A stretch of DNA of 64,000 nucleotides, from positions 62,001 through 126,000 of the forward strand of contig NZ_JAJGNP010000009.1 of assembly GCF_020782245.1 (NCBI RefSeq), in the 5' to 3' direction. The notes under the pieces are model-generated. The model was not told the DNA's origin. It did not search any database and saw only the letters and a list, made by a program, of their open reading frames with translations. Made by a program: the position numbers and the translations under genes. The DNA is from Sphingobium soli. Its GTDB lineage: Bacteria > Pseudomonadota > Alphaproteobacteria > Sphingomonadales > Sphingomonadaceae. Positions 33,712 to 42,340 of the stretch are shown here, piece after piece; positions within the stretch are counted from its first letter, which is position 1; each line of letters opens with the position of its first letter.

Positions 33712-36161
33712 TAGTGCAAGCTGCCATCCAACATCCGTTCCGGCAGGAACCGCACCGCCTCCACCAGCAACGGTTCTCCTGCGCCTTCAAGGGCTATGCG
33801 ATGCGCGCCGCCGTCAAGCCGCGTGGGGACGGGCATGGTAATCCGATTGTCCAGCACCGCATCGGCCCAGTCGCGGTCGCCGGTCGTACGGGGAATGTCG
33901 ATGCGTTGACGCCTGCCGTCGACCGCCACGACGAGACGCAGCGGGCCACCGTCCGCGTCGGCATAGGTGGGGAGTATATCGACGACCATGCGCCATGAAC
34001 CTTGGGGCAGATTGATCCGGACGCGGGCTGCGCCGCTGCCATCGCTCGCCAGAACCCCATCCTGCCGCCCAAGGCCATCCACCTTGCGCCAGCCGGCCGA
34101 CACGGCAAAACGATCCGGTGCGACGATGATAGGCGCGACGGTCGGCGCGGGCGCGGGGGACGTGGCGCCGGACCTGGGTCCAGGCAGCGGCGCGTCGGCT
34201 GAGGGCAGCAGCGGCGCGGCCATGCGATAGCTGCGCCACTGGCCGTCGGCCGGCTCCATCGCCATCATGCCCCGCCACTTGCCGCCGGCAAGGTCGCGAT
34301 TATAGCGCCGGGTCAGCGCGCGAAGCTGTGCGTCGGCCGCCCAGGCCATCCGTCCCCGCGCCGTCGCTCCGGCAAGGTCGGTATCGCGCAGCCGGTCATG
34401 GGCTTCGGCGGCAAAGACGCGGCGGTTGGCGGCGGCGGAAGCATGCACTGGATAGGCGAGCAGTTCGAAAAAAGCATCCTGCCGCGCGGCAGGAATCGAC
34501 GGGGTGAGGGCGTCGGTCGCCGCTTCCAGCCGCGCAAATTCGGCCAGCCGGGCATCGGCCTGCGCGATGTCGAGCGGGCTGGGGTGCGCCTTTTCACCGG
34601 GCAGATACCATTGCAGATGTTCGGGCCGCCGCGCGAAGTTCAGCCGGTGATAGGCGGCAAAGAGCGGGGCGATCCGCGCGCCCTGTCCCGGCGCGATGTT
34701 CTCGTCCGCCCATTGGGCGACAACATCGTCGATCGGCCGCGCGCGCGTCCCTTCAACATCCCAGGCGAGGCGCAGAAAATAGTCGGTGGCAAGCTCGGCG
34801 GGCTTGAGATCGCCGACATTGGCCACCCACATCATCCGCGCGCCCCGATCCCAGGCGCGGCCCATCTCTTCGCGGATGAGCGCGGGCGGCGTGGTGGAGA
34901 GCCAGAGATAGGACAGCGGCGCGCCAAGATAGGAGAGATGATAGTAAATGCCCGATCCGCCCGGCCGGGCGCGCTCGGCCGCATTGGGGAAGCGACGGAT
35001 ATAGCCGAAATTATCGTCCGGCCACATCAGCGTGACGTCGTCGGGAACGGTCAGCCCGGCGCGATAAATGTCGAGCACTTCCTTATAGGGCATGAACACC
35101 TGCGGCGCGCGTTCGATACCATGGTCGCGGAGCATGGCGCGCTGGTCAGCGAAGATGCGCTCCAGCGTTGCGCGCTTGTCCGCCATGCTGGTGGGGCCGA
35201 CCATGCCGCTGTCATGGATGCCGCGCATCCCCAGCGTCCAGACGCTTTCATAGCGGGCGTTAGTCGCGACTCGTTCGCGCCAATAGGCGCCGACGCCGCC
35301 GGGATTTTTCGCATAGTCGAAATCGGCGACCGGGGCAGTCCATTCGCCCACATTGTTGCGCAGCATCGGTTCGGCATGGCTGGACCCCATGACGATGGCA
35401 TAGCGATCGGCCAAGGCGGCATTGGCGGGATCGGCGTTGAAGGGCCGGGTGATGCGGTGCATCGCCGGCCAGAGCAGATTAGCCTTGAGCCGGAGCAACA
35501 GTTCGAAGACCCGAGCGTAGCTTTTGGGGCCAAGCGGCGGTTCGTCCGGGGCATGGGTGCCTGCCGCCCAGGGGACGAGCCCCCAATCCTCGTCATTAAG
35601 GAAGATGCCGCGATAGCGCACCGAAGGCGGGCCGAAGCGGCGGGTGCCCGGTGAGACATGCAGCGCGTCGCGATGCAGCGGCGTGACGTCCGCCCACCAA
35701 TGCCAGGGGGACACGCCGATGGCCTGCGACAACTCATAGGCGCCATAGGCGGTGCCGCGCCGGTCGCTGCCGATGATGAGCAGGGCCTGCCGCACGCCGG
35801 GCGCAGGGCGGTCGATGGTCTGGATGAGGAAGCTTTCCCATGCGCCGCGCAGGCGGGAAACGTCGATGCGACCGCTGGCGACCAGCCCGTCGATGGCGGC
35901 GTTGCGGCCCAGCGTGCCGATCCAGACCTGTGCGGTGCCGCCGGGGGACGCGCCGGTGACCCTGGCGATGTCGGCGCGCAGATCGGTGGCGGCGATCTGG
36001 ACCACCGCATGATCGGCGGGATCGGTCACGATCCGCGCGGCCGCGCCATCGGCCGCGAGCGGAAAGCTGCCTGGCCCGGCGGCGGCGCCGACCCAGTCAG
36101 CGGCCTGCGCGCGTGCGCCGCCAACGAGCAGCATCAGGATCAGGAACAGCCGCGCCAGCAT
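33711..36161 (-). CDS. GH115 family alpha-glucuronidase, exported
   Basis: An 816-residue enzyme with a Sec signal (MLARLFLILMLLVGGARAQA). VRYRGIFLNDEDWGLVPWA, RLKANLLWPAMH, AIVMGSSHAEPMLRNN, LGMRGIHDSGM and LMWPDDNFGYIRRF are the conserved GH115 catalytic-barrel segments. A C-terminal beta-domain follows (about 690-816). GH115 enzymes remove (4-O-methyl)glucuronic acid from xylan; in this rhamnogalacturonan unit, glucuronate on arabinogalactan side chains is an alternative target. The ATG at 36161 overlaps the stop of a tiny Tat-signal ORF (TGATG), and the upstream in-frame extension is non-coding. Confidence 0.92.
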   Translation of the reverse strand: MLARLFLILMLLVGGARAQAADWVGAAAGPGSFPLAADGAAARIVTDPADHAVVQIAATDLRADIARVTGASPGGTAQVWIGTLGRNAAIDGLVASGRIDVSRLRGAWESFLIQTIDRPAPGVRQALLIIGSDRRGTAYGAYELSQAIGVSPWHWWADVTPLHRDALHVSPGTRRFGPPSVRYRGIFLNDEDWGLVPWAAGTHAPDEPPLGPKSYARVFELLLRLKANLLWPAMHRITRPFNADPANAALADRYAIVMGSSHAEPMLRNNVGEWTAPVADFDYAKNPGGVGAYWRERVATNARYESVWTLGMRGIHDSGMVGPTSMADKRATLERIFADQRAMLRDHGIERAPQVFMPYKEVLDIYRAGLTVPDDVTLMWPDDNFGYIRRFPNAAERARPGGSGIYYHLSYLGAPLSYLWLSTTPPALIREEMGRAWDRGARMMWVANVGDLKPAELATDYFLRLAWDVEGTRARPIDDVVAQWADENIAPGQGARIAPLFAAYHRLNFARRPEHLQWYLPGEKAHPSPLDIAQADARLAEFARLEAATDALTPSIPAARQDAFFELLAYPVHASAAANRRVFAAEAHDRLRDTDLAGATARGRMAWAADAQLRALTRRYNRDLAGGKWRGMMAMEPADGQWRSYRMAAPLLPSADAPLPGPRSGATSPAPAPTVAPIIVAPDRFAVSAGWRKVDGLGRQDGVLASDGSGAARVRINLPQGSWRMVVDILPTYADADGGPLRLVVAVDGRRQRIDIPRTTGDRDWADAVLDNRITMPVPTRLDGGAHRIALEGAGEPLLVEAVRFLPERMLDGSLH

Positions 36162-36256
36162 CAGGCGCGGTTCGGCTCGAACGCGGGAAGCGCCGCCAGC
36201 ATCGACATGCCGGCGGCGCCCTTCAGCAGAAAGCGGCGCTCGAACGGTCCTTCCAT
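36161..36256 (-). CDS. 31-residue orphan Tat-signal-like ORF
   Basis: A very strong ribosome site (GGAGGAAGGGAG) precedes a 31-residue frame that contains ERRFLLKGAAGMSMLAALPAF, which looks like a complete twin-arginine signal h-region. It then stops four residues later. Its TGA overlaps the GH115 start codon (TGATG). It may be a leader peptide that couples translation, or the remnant of a truncated Tat-exported enzyme. GH115 has its own Sec signal in another frame. Confidence 0.5.
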   Translation of the reverse strand: MEGPFERRFLLKGAAGMSMLAALPAFEPNRA

Positions 36257-36282
36257 CTCCCTTCCTCCCGCCGCTGACCGCG

Positions 36283-37398
36283 TCAGATATAGGTGCGCAG
36301 AAATTCCCCAAGCGCACAAATGGCCAGGCTCTGGCCATAGGGCATGGAGGTGAGCGCGATGTCCTTGTAGAATTGCTGGGTGTCGCCCATCGCGGTGCCG
36401 AAGCTGACCTGCTGCAATTCGCCGGCTTCGTCGATGTTCGCGAGCACGCCGCGCACCGCCTTGATGCCGACATCCTCATAATGGCGGGGCAGATAGCCCT
36501 TACGCACGGCCTTGAGGATGCCATAGGCAAAGCCGGCGGTGGCCGAAGCTTCCAGATAGCTGGTCGGATCGACGATCAGCGTGTGCCACAGGCCGGTTTC
36601 CGCGTCCTGCGTCTCGGCAAGCGTCTTTACCTGCGCCGCGAGCGTGTCGATCAGGAAGGTGCGGAAGAAGTCGCCATCCTTGAGGTCCAGAATCTCGATG
36701 ATTTCAGGGATCGCGATCGTCACCCAGCAATTGCCGCGCGCCCACAGCGCCTGCGCGAAATTGTGGCGGCCGTTGAAATCCCAACCGTGGAACCACAGGC
36801 CGGTCTTGGTATCGAACAGATATTTGATGTGGACCAGGAACTGGCGCTTGGCTTCCTCGATATAATGGGGGCGGTTCAGCAACAGGCCGATCTTGGCCAG
36901 CGGCAGGACCGACATCATCAGCGTGTCGTCCCACATTTCGCCGGGATTTTCGTCATTATAGACGATATGCTGGAACCCGCCCTCTTCGGTCTTGGGCAGG
37001 CCATCGGGCGCCATCAGCCATTCGGCCCAGGTGTCGAGATAGGGGATATAGCGCGGGTCGGGCTCATGCTCGTACAGATAGGCCAGCGTGATGAACGGGG
37101 CCATCGTGTTGATATTCTTGGTCGGCGTGCCTTCGGCAAAGCGATCCTCGAACCATTGCTTGATGATGGCGAGCGCGGTCTGGTCGCCGGTCTGCTCATA
37201 ATAGCGCCACATGCCGAACAGGCCGACGCCATGGGTCCATTCCCATCCGGCCCAGCCCTTGGTGTCGATGATGCGGCCATCGTCCAGATGGAGCAGGAAT
37301 TCGCCGGTCTCGTCCTTGATGTTGACGAGATTGTCCATCAGCCGGCCGATGGAATCGACGACCTGGCTGCGCGGGACGTCATGATTGAGAGCGGCCAC
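36283..37398 (-). CDS. GH105 unsaturated rhamnogalacturonyl hydrolase (YteR/RhiN-like)
   Basis: A 371-residue (alpha/alpha)6-barrel enzyme without a signal peptide, so cytosolic. WEWTHGVGLFGMWRYYE, NPGEMWDDTLMMSVLPLA (catalytic Asp about 158), GLWFHGWDF, WARGNCWVTIAIPE and SYLEASATAGFAYGI match GH105/GH88. It releases the 4,5-unsaturated galacturonyl end from rhamnogalacturonan lyase products, leaving rhamnose. The start is GTG at 37398 with AAGGAG upstream, one base after the GH35 stop. It implies that a rhamnogalacturonan lyase is encoded elsewhere, since none is in this window. Confidence 0.92.
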   Translation of the reverse strand: MAALNHDVPRSQVVDSIGRLMDNLVNIKDETGEFLLHLDDGRIIDTKGWAGWEWTHGVGLFGMWRYYEQTGDQTALAIIKQWFEDRFAEGTPTKNINTMAPFITLAYLYEHEPDPRYIPYLDTWAEWLMAPDGLPKTEEGGFQHIVYNDENPGEMWDDTLMMSVLPLAKIGLLLNRPHYIEEAKRQFLVHIKYLFDTKTGLWFHGWDFNGRHNFAQALWARGNCWVTIAIPEIIEILDLKDGDFFRTFLIDTLAAQVKTLAETQDAETGLWHTLIVDPTSYLEASATAGFAYGILKAVRKGYLPRHYEDVGIKAVRGVLANIDEAGELQQVSFGTAMGDTQQFYKDIALTSMPYGQSLAICALGEFLRTYI

Positions 37399-37399
37399 G

Positions 37400-40300
37400 T
37401 TATTTGATCTCCTTGAGGTCTGAAGGTGCTTTTGGCGCGGTTACCATCTGCACGGGCAGACCGCCTTTGACGTTGCGAAGGGTGACGAGGCGCACGCTTT
37501 CCAGCGCGTCACCGGGCGCGCCGTCCGACGTGACGGCGAGCGCGACATGATTTTCGCCCCGGTGATTGAGGATGCCTTCGGGAATGGGGAAGGTGCGTTG
37601 CGGGCCGATATGGGCGATGAACTGGCCCATGTTCCAGCCGTTGACGAAGATCAGCACGCGATAGCGAACCGGCGACCGTGGCGTGTCGGGATTGCCGAAG
37701 CTCAGGCCAATGGTCGCGTCCTGCCCCTTGGGCACGGCAAGGGTGAAGGCGGTGCGGAACCAGCTGGTGCCTGCCATCGCCTGTGGCGCGGGGACGCTGG
37801 CTTTCGCCCATGCGCTGTCGTCGAAGCCAGGCAGGTGCCAGCCCATCCGCTCGCCATACAGGCCGCCATTATTGGCGACGCCCCGCACCGGGTCGGCCAG
37901 CGTCTCGCCGCCCTTGCGCCCCTGGATCTTCCAGTCGATCGGCACGGCGAAGCTGCGGCCGGACGGGCCGCCTTCCAGCGAGGCGGAGACAAGGCCGCGC
38001 GCTTCCTTGTGGAAATCGTCGGAATCTAGGTCCCAATTATGGCCATTGTTGCGGACCATGACGGACAGGACATGATCGCCCGACTGTGCGCTCGCGGGCA
38101 GGGCGAAGCGGGCCGTGCCGGTCGTGATCGGGCGGGGGAGGCCATGGGGCGTTTCCGCTTCGCCCAGGAACCGGCCGTCGATCCATGCCTGGACGAGGCC
38201 TGATCCGCCCGCGCCGTAGAAAAGCGAAAGCGCCTTTGCGTCGGGCGTGCCGGTGAAGCGACCGCGATACCAGACGTCGCCTTCATGGAAGCCATAGGCG
38301 TCCATCAGCATGTTGGGCTGGCCATCGGGACGGGCGGTGATGCTGGCATAGGCGCGGCGATCGATCGCCTGCCAGGCGCTGTCGTCAAAGGTGGGATCGG
38401 ATTCGGGCGAGCCCTTGGCCATGCGCCAGTCGGTGAGCGGCGGCAGGGCAATGTCGGCAGGTCCTGCGAGCGGCCGGCTGGCGGCGATGCTGCCAGCCGG
38501 CGTGGCGGCGGTTGCGACCCGGGCGCCATTCCATGTGACGGCGCGCACGGCGGCAGGCGCCCAGATTTCGAGCGGGCTGTCCTGCGCGGTATCGCCGGTG
38601 AGCGCGAGCGTGCCGCCGCGCACCGACGCATCGCGCAGCAGGGCGGGGCCGCGCACCAGCATCCCGTCGCGCCGCCAGTAGCGCGCCCCTTCGGCTTCAT
38701 CGGCAAGGATGAGGGTAAGCGGGGGACGCCCGCCGCCTTCGACGCGCAATATCGCGCGGCCCTGATGGGTATATGTGATCTTGAGGTCGCCCTTGCCCGC
38801 GTCAAAGGCGCTGGTCGCCTGTCCTTCGATCAACGTCACGCGGGGCGCGGAGGCGTAGCGCAGGACGGTTTCGCCCGGTTCGCCCGCACGGCCGTAGAAC
38901 AGCAGCACGTCGCGGTCGCCCATGGCCTGTGCCGATTGCAGCTCCGATGTCGAATAGACGAGCCGCTGACCGCCCAGATTTGCGCCGGCGATCAGCCATT
39001 TGGCGTCGAAGCCATTGAGCTGCATCGGCACGGTATAGCGGCCATCGGGCAGGTCGGCGGTGAAGCTGAAGCTGTCGCGGCTTTGGCCATTAGACGGCTT
39101 GTGCGTCACCATCAGGAAGCGGGTGTCGGTTTCCGGGCTCTTGTTATGATAGACCTGAATGTCGGGATCGCTGATCTGGACTGCGCCGGCGGGAATCATG
39201 CCGGCTAGGTCGGGGACAGAGGCGATGAGGCCGCCCAGCTGCTTCATCTCCTCCGCTTTCTCACGCAGCGCGCGCGGTTCGGAAATGGCCGCGCCATAAT
39301 CATAGCTGGTGAACACGACCGGGGCGGGCAGCCAGCCCCAGCTGGTGCCGCCATAGGTCATGTAGAAGCTCTGGATGCCGATGCCGTTGGCCAGGTTGGT
39401 GCCATAGAAGACGCGCTGGAACCGCTTGCCGCGCTGGATCGCGTTGCAGTCATAGCCGCCGTTCGACCCCCAATAGTCGAACCAGCCACCGCCAAATTCG
39501 GCGAGGAAGCCGGGCGTGTCGGGGGAAGCCGATGCGCCGCCTTTTGGGCCGCCCGGACCATAATAGCCCCAGTCGGGCGCGGCCGACCCGCGCGTGGGTT
39601 CGCCCTCCACCGTGCAGGTGCCGCCGGGATAGCCGTCGAACGCATACATATCGTTGGGGCCGTGGACGACCTTGTCCACCTGGCTGCTTTCCGGCACCCA
39701 ATAGCCGTTGCGGCCCTGATCGTTATGGAAGATCGGCACGGTGATGCCGTCGGCGCGTGCCTTGGCAAAGATATGGTCCATGTAGCGCCGCTGCGCCGGC
39801 GTGGTTAGCGCCAGCTCATTTTCGATCTGATGCAGGATGACCCCATATTTGCGCTTGGGGTCCGCATTGATCTGATGCCGGGCGATGATCGGATTGATGT
39901 GGCTCAGCCATTCGTCGGCCGCCTTGAGATAATCGGGATCGTCGGTGCGGGCGCGGGCGCGCTGGTTGACGAGCCAGCCCGGAAAGCCGCCGCGCGTCAG
40001 TTCCGCATTCACATAGGGGCCGGCGCGGGTGATGACGTAGAGGCCCTCTTCCTCCGCCATCGTCAGCAGCCGGTCAAGATCACGGATGCCGGTAAAGTCG
40101 TAAACGCCCTGTTTCGGGCTGTGATAGCCCCAGTCGAAATAGAGGGCGACGGTGTTGAAGCCGCTGGCCTTCATCTTCTGAAGGATGTCGCGCCACAGAT
40201 CGGGCGAAGGCAGGCGGAAGGGATGGAATTCCCCGCCCCAGATGATGGCCCGCTTGCCATCGATCATCAGCGAGCGCGCGTCATAGGAAACGCGGCCGAA

Positions 40301-40414
40301 CGTCTTGACCGGCGCGGACAGGTTGGCGGTGGGCCGGGCTTCCTGCGCGCGGACGGGCAGGGGTGCGGCAGCGAGTGAGGAGCCCAGCAGCAGGGCGGCG
40401 ATCAGGGTGCGCAT
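37400..40414 (-). CDS. Large multidomain GH35 beta-galactosidase, exported
   Basis: A 1004-residue enzyme with a Sec signal (1-23). The barrel shows IIWGGEFHPFRLPSPDLW, DWGYHSPKQGVYDF, the acid/base Glu200 in HQIENELA and the nucleophile Glu about 306 in FLAEFGGGWFDYWG. Beta domains follow, including two jelly-roll sugar-binding modules (about 660-810 and 830-975). This matches the five-domain layout of Trichoderma/Penicillium-type GH35 rather than the shorter GH35 at 12.3-14.7 kb. It probably removes galactose from rhamnogalacturonan side chains. It is 10 bases after rhaM and one base before GH105. Confidence 0.92.
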   Translation of the reverse strand: MRTLIAALLLGSSLAAAPLPVRAQEARPTANLSAPVKTFGRVSYDARSLMIDGKRAIIWGGEFHPFRLPSPDLWRDILQKMKASGFNTVALYFDWGYHSPKQGVYDFTGIRDLDRLLTMAEEEGLYVITRAGPYVNAELTRGGFPGWLVNQRARARTDDPDYLKAADEWLSHINPIIARHQINADPKRKYGVILHQIENELALTTPAQRRYMDHIFAKARADGITVPIFHNDQGRNGYWVPESSQVDKVVHGPNDMYAFDGYPGGTCTVEGEPTRGSAAPDWGYYGPGGPKGGASASPDTPGFLAEFGGGWFDYWGSNGGYDCNAIQRGKRFQRVFYGTNLANGIGIQSFYMTYGGTSWGWLPAPVVFTSYDYGAAISEPRALREKAEEMKQLGGLIASVPDLAGMIPAGAVQISDPDIQVYHNKSPETDTRFLMVTHKPSNGQSRDSFSFTADLPDGRYTVPMQLNGFDAKWLIAGANLGGQRLVYSTSELQSAQAMGDRDVLLFYGRAGEPGETVLRYASAPRVTLIEGQATSAFDAGKGDLKITYTHQGRAILRVEGGGRPPLTLILADEAEGARYWRRDGMLVRGPALLRDASVRGGTLALTGDTAQDSPLEIWAPAAVRAVTWNGARVATAATPAGSIAASRPLAGPADIALPPLTDWRMAKGSPESDPTFDDSAWQAIDRRAYASITARPDGQPNMLMDAYGFHEGDVWYRGRFTGTPDAKALSLFYGAGGSGLVQAWIDGRFLGEAETPHGLPRPITTGTARFALPASAQSGDHVLSVMVRNNGHNWDLDSDDFHKEARGLVSASLEGGPSGRSFAVPIDWKIQGRKGGETLADPVRGVANNGGLYGERMGWHLPGFDDSAWAKASVPAPQAMAGTSWFRTAFTLAVPKGQDATIGLSFGNPDTPRSPVRYRVLIFVNGWNMGQFIAHIGPQRTFPIPEGILNHRGENHVALAVTSDGAPGDALESVRLVTLRNVKGGLPVQMVTAPKAPSDLKEIK

Positions 40415-40424
40415 GGGTGTGCCG

Positions 40425-40739
40425 TCAATCCATGTGGAACAGCAGGGGGAGCGGCCATTCGCGCGGCTGGTTGCCCGGCTGCACTTCCATCAGCGGCGCC
40501 ATATAGTCCCACCAGCGCTTCATCACCGGATGATCGGGCAGGGCGTCGCGGCTGTTGTCGGCACGCAGCTTGAGCACGGCAAAGAGGCTGAGCGTGTCTT
40601 CATCCAGAAAGATTGAATAGTCATGGATGCCCGATTCGGACAGCAAAGCAGACAGTTCGGGCCATATCTCGTCATGGCGACGGCGATATTCCTCGACCAC
40701 GCCGGGCTTGAGCTGCATCTTGAAGGCGTGGATCGTCAT
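40425..40739 (-). CDS. rhaM: L-rhamnose mutarotase RhaM
   Basis: A 104-residue protein of the RhaM/DUF718 family, the standard length. HAFKMQLKPGVVEEYRRRHDEIWPEL carries the substrate-binding Tyr and His, and DYSIFLDEDTLSLFAVLK and MKRWWDYMAPLME are also conserved. It interconverts alpha and beta L-rhamnose. The ATG at 40739 has GAGGGGAAG upstream. It leads the operon GH35-GH105-GH115, tying this unit to rhamnose release. Confidence 0.95.
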   Translation of the reverse strand: MTIHAFKMQLKPGVVEEYRRRHDEIWPELSALLSESGIHDYSIFLDEDTLSLFAVLKLRADNSRDALPDHPVMKRWWDYMAPLMEVQPGNQPREWPLPLLFHMD

Positions 40740-40753
40740 GGCTTCCCCTCGAT

Positions 40754-40811
40754 GAACCATATTATGGAACCTTAGACCGATATTTGGTAGCAGTGTCCCA
40801 TATGTTCGTCA
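40754..40811 (-). promoter_or_regulatory. Operator-like motifs upstream of the rhaM unit
   Basis: GAACCATATTATGGAAC (40754-40770) is an almost perfect palindrome and one of the best copies of the locus motif. A half-conserved copy, GTCCCATAT followed by a poor right arm (40795-40811), lies 41 bp away. A shorter CCGATATTTGG lies between them. The sites fall within 75 bases of the rhaM start, where a repressor could block transcription. Confidence 0.62.
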
Positions 40812-42338
40812 ATCAGCCAAAGGCGTGTCGCGTATGGTGAGACGGGCGACGTCATCGAGCAGCAACGGCGGCCGCGCATCGGGCGCTTTGGTCGTCGCAG
40901 TGAAGCGGTCGAGCGTCAGCCCCTCGACATGCCGTGCCCAGAGCGCCCAGCTGGGCAGTACGCCGAACATGCTGGGTTCGGGATAGGCGTCGGCCAGTTC
41001 GGCCGGGCGACGCGCGGCGTCCTGCGCCGTCCCGCCGCCGGCATAAGCCAGGTGGACGTCGCGCAGCACCACGTCGCGGATCGGGTGGCCGGGCAGGCCC
41101 GCCAGCGCGGCGGGAAAACGATGGTCGATGCCGCGCGCGTCCACTTCGCTGATTTCCACGTCGCGAATCATGCCGATGCCGGTGTCCTGCGGCCCACGCC
41201 GGCGGTCGCCGAGGCGCAGGAACAGCGGCGCGGTGGTGACGTCGCGCAGGGTGAGGCGGCGGGCGACGATATGCTCCATCGCTCCGCCATCGACGGTTTC
41301 CAGCGCGAGGCCCCGGGAGCGCGTGAAGCGGCAATCCTCGATCCGGATGTTGCGATAGCCGCCATTGCTTTCGGTGCCCAGCTTGATGCGGCCCGTGACC
41401 CGGTCCTGATCTGGGGCGACCTGCTGGGTGGTGCCGCGCGTGCTGTCCAGCATGGACCCCATGTCATAGCCCGACACGTCGCAATCGCGGATCAGGATAT
41501 TTTCCGCTGCGATGGCGCGGCCGAGCGCATAGCTGCTCTTGACCACGATGGCGTCGTCATTGGGCGAATTGACGCGGCAGCGTTCCACCAGCACATCGCG
41601 CACGCAGTCGAGGTCGATGCCGTCGCGATCGGTGTCGATGGAAAGGCCGTCGATCGTCAGCCGCTGCGTTCCGGTGGCGAGGATGGCGAAATGCCCGCCC
41701 TTCAGGATCGTGAAGCCCGACAGGCGAATGTCGCGGCCATTTTTGAGCGCGATCGCCTTGTTGCCAAGGCCGTGCATCTTCGCCGCGTCCGGTTCCAGCC
41801 TTGCGATATCGGCATCGGTCATCTGCGCCATGGACAGCGGCCGTTCGCCGGCCTGCGTCTTCCAGCGCGCGCCGGGGCCATCGCGGGTGAGGCCCACGCC
41901 ATGGATCATGCCCGCCCCCGTTATCGCCACCTGTTCGACATTGTCTCCCCAGATGAGGCTGTTGTGCCAATGGCTGTGGCCGAAATCCTGATAGAGCTGG
42001 TCGATGCCGTCTTCGGGCAGGTCATAGCGCCCTGCATGACGGGCAGGGTCGGCCGCCTCGATCACCGCGCCGTCCGCCAGCAACAGGGTGACGCGGCTTT
42101 GCAGCCGCAGGGAAAAACAGAGATAGCGCCCGCGCGGCACGATGACGGTGCCCCCGCCGGCCGCGGATGCGGCCAGGATCGCGGCGTTGATCGCGGCGCT
42201 GTCGATCGTCCGCCCGTCGCCGCGCGCGCCATGATCGCGCACGTCGAACTGGCGCGCGGCATGGGCGGGGAAAGGCAGGCTGGCAAAGCCGCCGGCGATC
42301 AGGCCCAGTGCGACGTCGCGGCGGCTCATCGCCATCAT
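40809..42338 (-). CDS. GH28 family glycosidase (polygalacturonase/rhamnogalacturonase type), Tat-exported
   Basis: A 509-residue right-handed beta-helix enzyme. The twin-arginine signal SRRDVALGLIAG is followed by FDVRDHGARGDGRTIDSAAIN. The GH28 catalytic Asp residues are in DTDRDGIDLD and SPNDDAIVVK. GRIKLGTESNGGYRNIRIEDC is the third block, with Arg where the GH28 His is usual. It hydrolyses galacturonate-containing backbone, probably rhamnogalacturonan or exo-type given the neighbours. I placed the start at the ATG at 42338; a TTG at 42344 and ATGs at 42335 and 42329 are possible. It is coupled to the CE12 gene upstream. Confidence 0.88.
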   Translation of the reverse strand: MMAMSRRDVALGLIAGGFASLPFPAHAARQFDVRDHGARGDGRTIDSAAINAAILAASAAGGGTVIVPRGRYLCFSLRLQSRVTLLLADGAVIEAADPARHAGRYDLPEDGIDQLYQDFGHSHWHNSLIWGDNVEQVAITGAGMIHGVGLTRDGPGARWKTQAGERPLSMAQMTDADIARLEPDAAKMHGLGNKAIALKNGRDIRLSGFTILKGGHFAILATGTQRLTIDGLSIDTDRDGIDLDCVRDVLVERCRVNSPNDDAIVVKSSYALGRAIAAENILIRDCDVSGYDMGSMLDSTRGTTQQVAPDQDRVTGRIKLGTESNGGYRNIRIEDCRFTRSRGLALETVDGGAMEHIVARRLTLRDVTTAPLFLRLGDRRRGPQDTGIGMIRDVEISEVDARGIDHRFPAALAGLPGHPIRDVVLRDVHLAYAGGGTAQDAARRPAELADAYPEPSMFGVLPSWALWARHVEGLTLDRFTATTKAPDARPPLLLDDVARLTIRDTPLAD

Positions 42339-42340
42339 GC

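Noticed and set aside
40776-40790. A possible third copy of the 17-bp motif (CCGATATTTGG) upstream of rhaM
   Set aside because: The distance between the two arms is one base shorter than in other copies and the outer positions do not match.
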